Shown: positions 31,506 through 42,264 of the stretch, piece by piece
How the letters are laid out: each line of letters begins with the position of its first letter
Numbering within the stretch: position 1 is the first letter of the stretch
NCBI GenBank assembly: GCA_018350325.1
Contig: JAEVLN010000020.1
Span: 186,001-250,000 of the forward strand
Reading direction: 5' to 3'
DNA: 64,000 nucleotides
From: Globodera rostochiensis
Lineage: Eukaryota > Nematoda > Chromadorea > Rhabditida > Heteroderidae
The notes under the pieces: model-generated
Databases searched by the model: none
Seen by the model: only the letters and a program-made list of their open reading frames with translations
Told to the model about the DNA's origin: nothing
Made by a program: the position numbers and the translations under genes

Positions 31506-33800
31506 ATGCAAAACCTATCCTATATCTCAAAGATGTCATGCTGACTTTGCGGTTCATAAATGCAACGTAATTGTATGTCATCAGTTCAAAATTTACGAAA
31601 GCTTTTTAGAATGGCAGAAATATTATCATTAAAACTCTATTAAAAAGTAAAAAATAGGGACCTAAAAATAAAAATTGCTTAATGCTAAAAGAAAAAGTTT
31701 AAGGCATTCATTAAAAATATTATAAAACACCATTACCTATGCTTTTTAAACAGCTTCTACAACGTCAGTAATAAACAAATTTTGCAAAAACACAAAAACA
31801 ACCAACTTATTGTGTGACTGTATAAAACATTTTGTCAATAAACTACTATTTTAATCAAATTACCAAGACTGCGTCTTTATACATCAGAGAATTGCAATGC
31901 TTAATCAAATTTTTAAAAAAATTCTATATTTATAAACCGGGGGTTATAGTGATATGCGTTTTGTTAAAATAAATAATTCTAATTTTACAAAGGAACTAAT
32001 AAATCAATGAAGGCAAAAAAATTTAACAACAAAAAATTATGCAAATCTGTACTATTTGAATAAAAAATTAAAAATAAACTTTAAAATATGATGCTTCTCG
32101 TTAAAGAACTAATAGATTATCTGACAATAATAATACAGGAAACATATTAATTTAAAAGTAAAATTTCATACATTAAACTGCAAAATTTTATAAAATATCC
32201 GATAACTGATAAAATATAATCAGCATATCCAGACGCAAATTTCGAATTGACGTACGCCCACGTTAGCTGGGGGAAAAAAGAGGCCGTGGATTATTAATAA
32301 ACATTTAAATATTATTTTAAGGTAATGGCAAAAACAATATGTCTATCTAAATAAATACAAATTCAAATGAATTCTAATTTAATAAACGAGCTGATCATCC
32401 GATATTAAAATTTTAGCAATTCTTGCATGTAATTTTATTTAAAAAAATATTTCTTCAAAATTTTTTCTCTAAAAATTAATATTTTCATTTATTTTAAACA
32501 ATGCATGCGAAGATATTGTGATATATTTTATTTTGTTTGTTTTTTTTAGATAATATTGAATGTTCATATATAATATACATTTGTGCAATTACCACGTTTT
32601 TTTGTATCAATGGCCGGTCTCATGGTAACTGGTGTTCCTCATCCTCAGATCTTCTAGTTCGGCATTACGATGTCCAAAAAAAAAATCTTTTTCATGTTTT
32701 TCTAACGGCTTTCAAATTTCATAATTAATTAGATTCTTAATTTTGTGTTTTTCTTTTTAATTTTTGCTTATTAAAATTTTTTTTCTTAAATTAAAGAAAC
32801 CTTTAAATGGTGTGAGTTTAAATTAAAAAATTAAATTGGTACTTTTAGTTAGTTTTATTTCAGTCTAATAATTTTAATAATAAATCTTAGTTTCATTTTA
32901 GTAAAGAGTGAATATATTTTAATGTATATAAATGTTATTTAAAATAAAAAATTTATTTTGTTTTTTAAATAAATTTATTTTATTTTTTCTACAATTTAAG
33001 TGTTTATGTGGCATCATTAATAATCTATTCTTCTCAATTTCAAATCATGAAATTAATTATTTATTGTAACAGTTTGATTATGTGTGAGAAAGAATAACAA
33101 AAAAACTCCATGTTCATTTTTTTGAGTATATTAATAAACATATATAAAAACAAACTTCAAATATAAATAAATATTTGAATTCAAGCATTGCTTAACAAAT
33201 AACTATAAACTGAATTGTTATTTATAATTATTTAAATAATACTTTTATCCAAATTTTTAAATATAAGCTACAAATATTAAAGTGAGTTTCTCGGTCCAAT
33301 AAATAATTCTACTTTAAAAAAACATTAAGATTTAATTGTGATACTAAAATGCATAGCATAATTCAATATTATAAAAAACGCTTTGCTGACTTTTTAGGAG
33401 ACAAAACTCAGTATTAACTGTATAAAACCAAATAAAAATTCATAAAAACATCAAATAATTCAAGCCAAATCAACTAATCTTAAATACGTTGAGTGCAAAA
33501 CATATGCAAATATGTATTAAAATTCGTATCCAAACTAAATGCTTTTTTTTTTAGCGTAGAGGTAAATTTAGCAAGTTTAGTATTGAAAATAAGTTTTATT
33601 TACAAGATATTATTGTAACAAACAGACTATGTATATTTTAATAATATTTTAAAGGAATAATAAAAGTTTACAAAGATTAATAACCTTGACAAAGTTTGCA
33701 ACCAAATAAAGGATTGCATTATTTAATTGGCATTTGTCAAACAAAAAATAAATATCTTGAAACATTACTGAGACAAAATGACATTAATTGTTAAAGTTAA
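31506..33800. other. AT-rich filler, T-rich at 32400-33060
   Basis: Islands: 32210-32290, a plus frame SAYPDANFELTYAHVSWGKK ending at TAA; 32600-32660, with overlapping frames and a CATG followed by GTAACTGG donor-like site. Otherwise low-complexity DNA. No gene recognised. Confidence 0.45.
32965..33090 (+). repeat. Dispersed repeat, copy 2
   Basis: Diverged copy of 15130-15260. The best-conserved part reads TACAATTTAAGTGTTTATGT here and TACAATTTGAGTGTTTGTGT there. The reading frame is broken by stops soon after YNLSVYVASLIIYSS. Confidence 0.5.
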
Positions 33801-33932
33801 CTATTCAGAATTAAAGTTGTGCCGCAAGAAATCGCCGCCCGCATCGACAGCTACGGCGTGGCGCCGGGCCTCACGTTGGTAGGCGACTTCAACAAAGAGG
33901 CGGCGTTATGCAATAATAATTGTCGAAAATGA
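33801..33932 (+). CDS. Candidate ORF over the GC-richest island, 43 codons
   Basis: The stretch 33821-33905 is about 64% G+C inside flanks near 15-20%. The open frame reads EIAARIDSYGVAPGLTLVGD then FNKEAALC with nearly all third positions G or C, a strong coding signal that the other frames lack. Edges are abrupt on both sides. G-V-x-P-G-L followed by L-V-G-D recalls the N-terminal motif of FolD/MTHFD, but two residues are missing from the usual spacing, so I do not assign it. It looks like a piece of a gene from a different compositional background. Confidence 0.4.
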   Translation, partial: LFRIKVVPQEIAARIDSYGVAPGLTLVGDFNKEAALCNNNCRK

Positions 33933-33989
33933 CCTAAACTTCAGAATAAATAATAAACACACAAATTAACATATTAATTACAAAAATAA

Positions 33990-34322
33990 ATACGATATAA
34001 TGAACTAATCGTCGTTAATTTGCTAAACTTTCACGCATCCAATATCCAGTTGAAGCTGTTTTCACTTTTCGAAAATCAAATAAGCCGAAAATATCGAGTA
34101 AAAAGAATATTAAAAAACATAAAAATTTCTAATAATTTTTCACGTTATAATCAAAATCAAATAAAATTACTATCATTACAGAATAAAATTAATTATTATA
34201 CGACGTTGCATTCAGAATACGGACTTGGATTGGTCACTTTTTATCTTTTTGAAATATTTTGCCCCATTCACTATAAATCGTTGCAGAAAGAAGATCTAGC
34301 CTCGTTTAAATCCTCATCCTAA
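33990..34322 (+). CDS. Candidate ORF, 110 codons, possibly with an 84-nt intron
   Basis: Open from a TAA at 33987 to a TAA at 34320 on the A-rich strand, one of the two longest non-repetitive frames in the window. The outer parts are GC-richer (LLNFHASNIQLKLFSLFENQ near the start; YTTLHSEYGLGLVTFYLFEI and KSLQKEDLASFK near the end). The middle, 34098-34181, begins GTAAAAAG and ends ATCATTACAG, is very AT-rich and is 84 nt, a multiple of three, so it could be an intron. No ATG at the start and no family recognised. Confidence 0.35.
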   Translation: MRYNELIVVNLLNFHASNIQLKLFSLFENQISRKYRVKRILKNIKISNNFSRYNQNQIKLLSLQNKINYYTTLHSEYGLGLVTFYLFEIFCPIHYKSLQKEDLASFKSSS

Positions 34323-36780
34323 AAGCTTATATCGTTTTATTGCTTAACAAAAATTTAAAAAAATAAAAAAATTCTAATTTTTTTTATGATTGATAGTCCC
34401 TAAATAAAGTTCTTTGTCAGAATTTAAATATTATAACAATAATAATAAATTTTTTTTCGACATTGTGTCTAAAATATGGAACAATTTAAGCTTTTTTGAC
34501 ATAAACATGTATGTTCACGGGATGATTATTCTTAATTAATATTAAGCTAAAACATTAAACATTTGAAAACATCTTTTTCAAAAACACGGGCTTGGATTAT
34601 AAGATCTGGACAATATTGATCATATATAGGCTCGCCGTTAAAAAAAATGCAAATTAGGCAGGCACAGAGGATGTTAATAAAAAAACCCAAAACTTTGTAT
34701 GAAAAATTTTGCTAATTATTATAAATAAACGTGAGAAACTTAAGCAATGCAAAACAATAAAATCGGAAGTACAAAGATTTAATATTAAATTAATAAAATG
34801 TAACGATTTGTTGCAATTACAAAAAAATGGATATGAATAAATTTTTGAATTCACCGAATTCGGGTTATTATTTGTAAAGGTAGTTTTCAAAGAACTCAGG
34901 TTAAAATATACAAATTATGTTAAATTAAAAATGATACTTATATTGCAATAATTAACAAATACAAAACAAATATCTCACATTAATGAAAATAAGTAATTGC
35001 GACGACACCTCGATTGAACTCACATAATTTCATTTATACATTTTAATAATTTATAATATGAATAAAACGGGCAAATAAGAATGTTATGAAATAAAAAATA
35101 ACAAGATAATAATTATCAAAAACAAATATTTAAATAAATTGTAAACTGTAATCTATTTTTTAAAACAAATTAATGATATTAAATAATATTTCAAAAAACA
35201 CGGATGACTTTAACATTGCGGCTTGAAGGATGACTTTAACATTGCGGCTTGAATTGCGTTTCTCAACCCTTGCGTTATAATAAATTTTTTAAATTAAAAA
35301 AACTCGTAATTCATAATATTTTAAATGTTTTTTTTATATTTTTCACTAAAAATAATTTTTGATCTATTTTTTGAATCTTTTTTTAATTATTACATTCTAT
35401 CCAATGTATTTTTTTAAATATAAATATGTATTTTTTTAAGGTACCTATCTTAAAAATATTTTCATACTAAAATAAAAAAATAAACTGTTAGAGATTAGAT
35501 GTTTATTCTCCATGCGCTTAATGAAAACTATAAAATTAAATGCAAATGACTTAAATCGGTAGTGAAAAATCATTCGACCAATGGGGATGATTGAACCGTG
35601 TTTTATTATGTGAATTTACCCTATTAAATCGATATGAATATGCATCAAAGAAAGCAAAAAGCGTTAGGTTATGTTAAATACAAAGTGTATCTATTTCATG
35701 GCCACGACCATGGAGTTTAAAATGAAACGATTGTATTCTTATTAAACATTTTTTCGCGCAATCTCGACGCTATATTAAATTTATTGTAAAAATGTAACTT
35801 TATTAATACAAATAAGTAAATGCAATAAGAATGAAAATTAAATTGATCGATTTAACTAATTAAAATTAATTAAATGTAAATTTCTTCGCGGCAAGTCAAC
35901 AATAAATTGAAAATATGAGCAAAATGTTCAAAAGCAAATCGAGTAAATAACAAAGTCTTAATTTTTTTACAGATGAATAACAGGCGAAATTTCAAAATTT
36001 TATAACATACAAACAATAGATAATTTATATCAATTGGTCTAAATGATGTTAGATAGTAATTAAAAAGAAAAATATGATGGCAAAAAAATTTAAATCGTCT
36101 AGAACAGTAAAAATATATTGAAATGCAAACTCATTCTGTTATATTCCAGACGCTGTAGCAGTCAGCAAATTTATAAAAATATTTGACCTTCACAAACCAT
36201 ATTAATTTATTTTAAATGTTTTGCTAAAAAAAATGTAATTATAATAATATTTAATATTAATATGCTTTAAGATTAAATGTTAACTTTGATGTTTTGTTAT
36301 ATTAAAATATGTGTTTATACTTATAATATAAACCACAAGGAGCTAAATAATTACTCTATAATAAATCTAAGAAGAATATTTCCTAAATATTAATTAAAGC
36401 AGTGTGACCTTGCTGATTCTATCAAAAAAAAAATATCAAATTTTGGAAAAGGTTATAAAAAAAATTAAATGTTATGGAAATAAAATTTAGGAAAAACAAA
36501 ACCTGCTTGACGTTTTTAAATATTAAATCATTTAATAAATTTTGATAAAAATTTAATTAAATGCAAAAAAATAAATGAATTACATTTGTAAAAACTTAGA
36601 ATGCTTACGTTTTAAAACATTTGAATTTGACCGTACGCATCATAATAAATTAAATAAAGAATACCTTTAACTAAATACTATTTTAAGAAAAGGTTACAAA
36701 GATCATAAATCTTTGACGAATTTCTCATACGATGAAATAATTAAATCTTATAAAATATATAAAAACTAACTCTAGTTGGC
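34323..36780. other. AT-rich filler
   Basis: No gene recognised. Contains a short palindrome CATGGCCACGACCATG near 35698 and one tandem duplication listed separately. T-rich only at 35280-35480. Confidence 0.5.
35202..35253. repeat. Exact 26-bp tandem duplication
   Basis: GGATGACTTTAACATTGCGG plus CTTGAA occurs twice head to tail without a mismatch, so the duplication is recent. It begins just after a TTTCAAAAAACAC stretch. Confidence 0.9.
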
Positions 36781-37575
36781 AGGAGTTCAGTTTCCGGCTG
36801 GGTTGATTGTTTTTTTCAAACCTTCTCTAAACTTTACGGTGTGTAAACAATTCCAAAAGTTTTTTAAATTTCCATTTTTTTTTAAATTAGATACAATTCA
36901 CAAGTTTTCATTTAATTTTTTGCTTGGACGAATTCACTGAATATTTAAAAAATGAATAACTTTGTTCAAAGTTGAGTGACCCCACACCAGACTGAGTAAT
37001 TTATTTTTAATCATTTTCGGTGAGAATCTGTGATGAACGAAGCAAATATTTTTAAAATTTTTCTCTGTAAAATTGCTAATTGTTGGACCAATTTTTGTAA
37101 CAAATTCCTATAAAAATTTTTCCCGACAGAACCTTTCGGCGCCGCTGAGCCCAACCCATCCTTAGAAAGCTTACATAAATTGTCGTATTTTTAAAATTTT
37201 GGGTGCAAATCTCTTAACAAATTGAGTCAAAATTCCAAAATTTCTCGGCGGCGCCTATCGGCACCGCCGACCCGCCCCCTGCCTCAGAAGCTTAAAATAG
37301 GCCTAAAAAAGCAAAACCTGTCTTTGCAAAGACCTTTATTTTTTTTCTCACTTTACTGTAATTATAAAAAATAACTGAGGAGATTTGTTAATTTTTGATC
37401 AACAAAATTACCATTGATTCTTGGGTGTGCATTTTAGAGTTGCATTTTTCTTAAGCAATTTTTTTTAAATTTTGATTTTCAGTAAATTTTTATTAAAAAA
37501 TTTCGGAGCCGATTTTTTTCTCTCAAAAAAACAAGTTCCGGGTGTCGGCCAAAAACCGAAGGTGGGTGAACAAAA
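36781..37575. other. T-rich block with scattered GC-rich hairpin-like patches
   Basis: Patches at 36785-36815, 37125-37165, 37240-37300 and 37490-37570 are GC-rich and share the vocabulary TTTCGGCGCCGC, CTCGGCGGCGCC and TTCGGAGCCG. This looks like one or more decayed transposable elements, but no termini or target duplication can be defined. Confidence 0.4.
37246..37269. repeat. GC-rich hairpin
   Basis: CGGCGGCGCC and GGCACCGCCG pair with one mismatch around a TATC loop, the most stable short hairpin seen in the window. Confidence 0.7.
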
Positions 37576-37653
37576 TTTAAGAATATAAAAATTTAACTTC
37601 ACTGCATCAAATTTGACCCTAAAAGAAGATTTTTAGAAATAAGAATAAAAATT

Positions 37654-37719
37654 TAAAAATAAATAAGATAAATGAATACAGCAAATTTTAAACAGTACGC
37701 GAATTGTTGGTGGTCAAAG
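37654..37719 (+). repeat. 66-bp dispersed direct repeat, copy 2
   Basis: Second copy of 29993-30058, differing by a few substitutions and single-base indels. Unique sequence resumes on both sides. Confidence 0.75.
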
Positions 37720-39604
37720 TCAAATGCCGCGCTTCATTGATTAATTACCAAACACGTATCACAGCATTTTATCTAAATTTTAATCTAATATATTTAAATT
37801 AAATTGATGTTTAAATATTTATTTTAGAATATTATGAAATTGTTTTAGTTTGTATCAGATTAATTAATATGAATTGATTTTTGCTTAAAAATATGATTTA
37901 TAAATTCGTCTAAATTACCAAATTAAAACCAAATTTTGTAGAAAATTTATAATTAAAAAGCCCAGATAAAGTTTAATCCAGGGAAGAATGGAATGTAAAT
38001 AAAAATCTCATTCCGCGGCTGGCAGGTTATTTTGTTTGATTTTGGCAAAAAGGACATTTTGTCCATCGGACCTTTTGTCAGCGTACGATTGAAATTCAAT
38101 TATGTATGGGTCGGAAACAGCGATGAAACCAATTATTTTTAAAATATTTTCAAAGACAATTAAATTTTATAAATTTATTTCTGAGAAAAACGGGAAATGC
38201 AATTGGGAGGGTCAGAAAAAAACGAACAATTGTGTTAAAACAAAAAATGAAAAAGTCGAATTCAAAACGTTCGTTCAAATTGAATAAATTAGCAAACAGA
38301 GATTTGTTAATAACGCCGAATGATGGTGGGAGAAGTTGTTTCGAACGTTCGCAGATTTTTTCGTTCATTGATTTTTTTTGGCGATTGAAAAGGTTCATTT
38401 CATAAAATGGGTAGCATTGGAAAATAAAGGTAAAACACTGAATATCATATCCTTGTTACAGATCGTTCATAAATTTCTAACTAATTCAAATGAATATGTT
38501 TAACAAGCAACAAAAATGTAATGCAAAATTACATCTTTCATCCTTATAGTGAAAGAAAAGTATTCAATAATCACCAATACTTTAAGTGTAATTTTTACAA
38601 AATAATGCAATAAAACCGCGTTTAGAGCTTAACTAAGATAAAATCAAAAGATGAGGTTAAAAATTAACTGAAAGTAATTGTTTTAATTAAACAAATTTTA
38701 ATGTTCTTATTTTATATTTGTCCCCTATAAGAACCATGAAAAATGAATATTCCAACCATACAATGCTGTTATACAAGAAAATCAATAAACAATTAACTCT
38801 GCTAAACAAAAAATCAGTGTAAGTGAGACGCTTAAAAATCTTGCGTTTTATTTGCAAGCCAAAGCCATAGAATAATATTCTAAATAAAATTAATTTTTAA
38901 CTAAAAATAAAATATCTATAAAATTAAAAGCTCAGCATATAAAGTTGGCATCAAAAATTTCAATAACATTTTTTCAAAATTTTTGATCGACTCCCGTTAG
39001 ACTAAGACAGAGACGTTTACAAACTATTTAAAATAAAGCGGTTATTTAAACCGCTTATTTAAAAACGAATATTAAAAAATAATATAAAAAATATGTAATA
39101 TATTATACACGAATAACTGACTAAAACCTCAAAAAACTTCTTAAAACTCAATAAGTTTGGATTAGCAATTTGCAGATTTTGAAACAGTTTCCGTTATGTA
39201 ACAACGCGCAACGGAACTGGAACTGGTAAAGCCAAAGCGCTATAGACTATAAAATGTGAAAAGAACAGCATCGAATTTGACGTTGTTTAAACAAATTATC
39301 CAAGGAAACGAAAAGAACAAAGAAATTAGATGCTGTTACTGAAACCCGAAAACATAAAATAAATTTAAGGTAAAAAGATACAAAAAGTGGAATGAATATA
39401 TTTTAACAATTCAAAAATTCAAGATTAAATATAACGATAAAATAAGCACTATACGAATAACAAACAGGGACTTCATATTTAAAAATTAATTAAACAGTAC
39501 ATAATATAAATTAATAAAAAAGCGAATTATTTGAGACCAGACTATTAAGAGAAAACTCTAGCTCCAAAAAAATCTCTTAAATTAATCGAAGAGTAATATA
39601 AGAA
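37720..39604. other. A-rich filler with short islands
   Basis: At 38052-38079 two near-identical 12-mers, GGACATTTTGTC and GGACCTTTTGTC, lie four bases apart. At 39188-39225, 38 nt between GAAACAG and GTAAAG are open (FPLCNNAQRNWNW). Plus and minus frames of 61 and 82 codons overlap at 38102-38398. No gene recognised. Confidence 0.4.
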
Positions 39605-39688
39605 ATGCAACATCGAGATACAGATTCCAAAAGGTGCGGAGCGCAGGAAAACTCAGATTCTTCGGATTCCATCATACTTTATTTATAA
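39605..39688 (+). CDS. Candidate small ORF, 27 codons
   Basis: ATG-initiated, reading MQHRDTDSKRCGAQENSDSS then DSIILYL, stop TAA. The first 20 codons are GC-richer. A second frame over the same island reads NATSRYRFQKVRSAGKLRFF, so the coding frame is uncertain. Confidence 0.15.
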   Translation: MQHRDTDSKRCGAQENSDSSDSIILYL

Positions 39689-39755
39689 AAAAATATATCA
39701 GCTAATTAAAAATCTACGCTTATATAATATGCAAAAAAAAATTCACAATATTTAA

Positions 39756-39920
39756 CAAAGTTTTAAATTAAAGCCTAAAGATAACCATTGGATACTTTTT
39801 TGGACCTTCTTTGCGCTTTTCGATCACCACAACTACACGCTTACGCAGTTAGTTAACTTTTTTGAAGTCCTTTTTCACAAGGAGAGTCAACTTAAAAACA
39901 TAATTAGCTATATAAGGTAA
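39756..39920 (+). CDS. Candidate ORF, 54 codons
   Basis: Open between TAA stops on the A-rich strand. It reads KDNHWILFWTFFALFDHHNY then TLTQLVNFFEVLFHKESQLK. Rich in aromatic residues and His, with a possible short membrane segment (WILFWTFFALF). ACGCAG inside could act as an acceptor. No ATG, no family recognised. Confidence 0.25.
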   Translation, partial: QSFKLKPKDNHWILFWTFFALFDHHNYTLTQLVNFFEVLFHKESQLKNIISYIR

Positions 39921-40926
39921 ATTATAATGGTAATTTAAAATAAAAATAACAAAAAGAAATTGGTAAATATTTCAACAATTAAATAGGAAATTGATAAAGA
40001 ATATCAGTATCAAAAAAAACCTTATTTACGAAATCGGATATGATACTAAAATTAGAAATGAACATGTATTATAGAGCGAATTTTTTATTCAAACATCATA
40101 ACTTTTCAACATAATAATTTCAAATGGATCAAATTTTAAAATTTGCATTGAAATAGATAAAACGCCTAAGATTAAATTAAAAAATTAAAAGGCAAATCTC
40201 TAACATTATGATTATGATAAAATTAAATTAATTAGTCAAAGAATTCTTCAAAAAAATATAACACAAAGGAATTGGTCTTTCTAATTAAACGTTTTCTTCT
40301 GCATCAAATGATTATTAGCAGAAGAAATAACAGAATATACAAGGATTTCTACACATCGAGATTTCTGCAAATTATTAAAATAGCATATTTAAAAACCTAG
40401 TACACTTAATCCCAATGTTTAACAATTTTATTATATTTACTTGTTGAATAAATTTAAAAACTCACATTAAATATAAAGTGCTTAAAATATTATCTTGCAC
40501 AAATAAAATATGTAATTATTGTATATTTTAATTTGAGGATTCTGAATTTATTAAATAATTAACGAAAGATAACGAATAAAGATCGTTATTCACTCACTAA
40601 CACTATAATCAACATTGCATGGCCAGCAACACTGACATTAAAGTCCTTCACTCAAATATGAGAGCGTTACGGGTATGCGATTAAAATGCGTTTGTAAGTG
40701 TATAAATAAAAATAATAAAGTTTCAATTTACTTATAGGAATAAATTAAAATTTTTATAATCAATTCAATACAAAAGAAGAAGGTCCTTAACACATATTTT
40801 TTGCGCGCAATTTCCACCAGAGATGTGGTGATGGTCAACAAACGTCGGCCAATCATCTACATGATGTGGAACACCTGTTGATCGCTCATTCTCCGCTTTC
40901 TATGAAGGAGATTTGATCTATGTGCC
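39921..40926. other. A-rich filler with an island at 40800-40925
   Basis: The island is open in two plus frames: ARNFHQRCGDGQQTSANHLH continuing for about 39 codons to a TGA, and ISTRDVVMVNKRRPIIYMMW stopping at TGA. Which frame, if any, is real is unclear. The rest is low-complexity. Confidence 0.45.
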
Positions 40927-41440
40927 GTAATGCATTTTTATATTATTTGAATCACAAGCTATTAATCAATATATTATTTATTTTATAAATATTTTAAAAT
41001 TATTTGCAACATTTAAAAATTGTATCAAATTTCTATCCAAATATTGGTATTGAATTGCCTCAAGCAGTTAAAAAATGAACGCTAACTTAATAAAAAAATG
41101 TTAATAATAAACAATGATTAAGAAAATTATAAAACATACGATTTTAATTTGGATTGCATAACTTAAACATTGATACTTCACAAAAACATTATATTGAAAG
41201 CAATGCCTTTTTATATATTTGAATCACAAGCTCTCTAATCGAATATATTAATTATTTTATAAAAATGTTTTAAAATTATTTGCAACATTTAAAAATTATA
41301 TCAAATTTCTATCCAAATATTGTTATTGTATTGCCTTAAGCAGTTAAAAAAATGAACTCTAACTTAATAAATATTTTTAAATAAACAATGATTAGAAAAT
41401 TTAAAACTTACGATTTTAATTTGGAATTCGCATTAATTCA
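40927..41440. repeat. Diverged tandem duplication, period 272 bp
   Basis: GAATCACAAGCT, TTATTTGCAACATTTAAAAA, CAAATTTCTATCCAAATATT and CAGTTAAAAAA occur in the same order in 40927-41165 and 41200-41440. Point differences and small indels put identity near 85%. It directly precedes the inverted receptor-like repeat. Confidence 0.85.
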
Positions 41441-41449
41441 GTTGAAACT

Positions 41450-41880
41450 GCGAATTCTTTTTAATTGTGTCACTTCATATAAATTAATTATAATTTGTCA
41501 CAACATTGGCAGTGCTTGTTTTTGTAATGGCATTAATTAAAGATCTTAGTTTAATAATATAACTAAATTTTGATCACGGCATCGTAGCCATTTTTTGATT
41601 CTGACTTTATAAAACTATACTTTTTAATAGAATATGTTATTTTTTTCATATATTATTGTAATAAGAGATTGCTAGACATTTTGCATAGTACAAATTTATT
41701 GAATTCACAATTGCTATTAATTTGAGCAATTTGATTGCAATTCCTTGTATATTGTATGGGGTAATTGGTTTTACACTAAGTGCAGTCGATCCTTCCATTG
41801 TGAATCCACTATTTTTCAAAGCTTTATTTTTATTTATATATTATTATATTTAAGTTAAACTATAAATTTTATTTTTACAA
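41450..41880 (+). repeat. Receptor-like dispersed repeat, copy 2 (inverted relative to copy 1)
   Basis: Shares GTTTTTGTAATGGCATTAAT, TTTTGATCACGGCATCG, ACATTTTGCATA, GCAATTCCTTGTATATT and ATTGTGAATCCACTATTTTT with the minus strand of 7100-7720. The last 45 codons keep the protein frame (SNLIAIPCILYGV to PLFFKALFLFIYYYI), ending one codon earlier at TAA. Upstream the frame is broken by shifts relative to copy 1, for example at 41710-41735. So this copy is decayed at its 5' side. Confidence 0.6.
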
Positions 41881-42003
41881 TTAAAAAAGTATTAACAATA
41901 ATTTATGTCAAAAATCGTGAAGATATAAATATGATATAAAGAATAAATAATTAAACCCTGATTCATAAATGTATTTTATTTTATAATAGAAAGTTAACGA
42001 TAA

Positions 42004-42084
42004 TGTAATAAAACTCCCCCGGAACGTCGTCGCAAAAGCACCCGCTATTGGACTTCCCTAGGATATCAAGATGTCCGTTTTTGA
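42004..42084 (+). other. Coding-like island ending at an in-frame TGA
   Basis: A 26-codon frame (PPERRRKSTRYWTSLGYQDV) over a GC-rich stretch ends at TGA and continues in the same frame as the next ORF. A second frame (LPRNVVAKAPAIGLP) and a third (SSQKHPLLDFPRISRCPFLM) are also open. Confidence 0.25.
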
Positions 42085-42264
42085 TGGCTCGATACCTGTA
42101 ATTATATAACACATGCAGAAGTCTTAATGATTGCGGCAGCAAACCAATTGGAAGAAATAAATTTAAAATACAAGTTTTATAATATTCGTTTATTAAAAAA
42201 AACTTTTAATATTAAAACAAACCAATGTTATTTAACAAAGATAAAATCATTTTTAAAAATATAA
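42085..42264 (+). CDS. Candidate ORF with an AEVLMIAAA motif, 59 codons
   Basis: Open from the TGA at 42082 to TAA at 42262. It begins WLDTCNYITHAEVLMIAAAN and continues QLEEINLKYKFYNIRLLKKT. Residues 10-19 (HAEVLMIAAA) match the ORF at 31335, with GCA/GCG and ATT/ATC synonymous differences. After the motif the two proteins diverge. No ATG at the start. Either two exons of related genes or two fragments of a coding repeat. Function not recognised. Confidence 0.4.
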   Translation, partial: WLDTCNYITHAEVLMIAAANQLEEINLKYKFYNIRLLKKTFNIKTNQCYLTKIKSFLKI

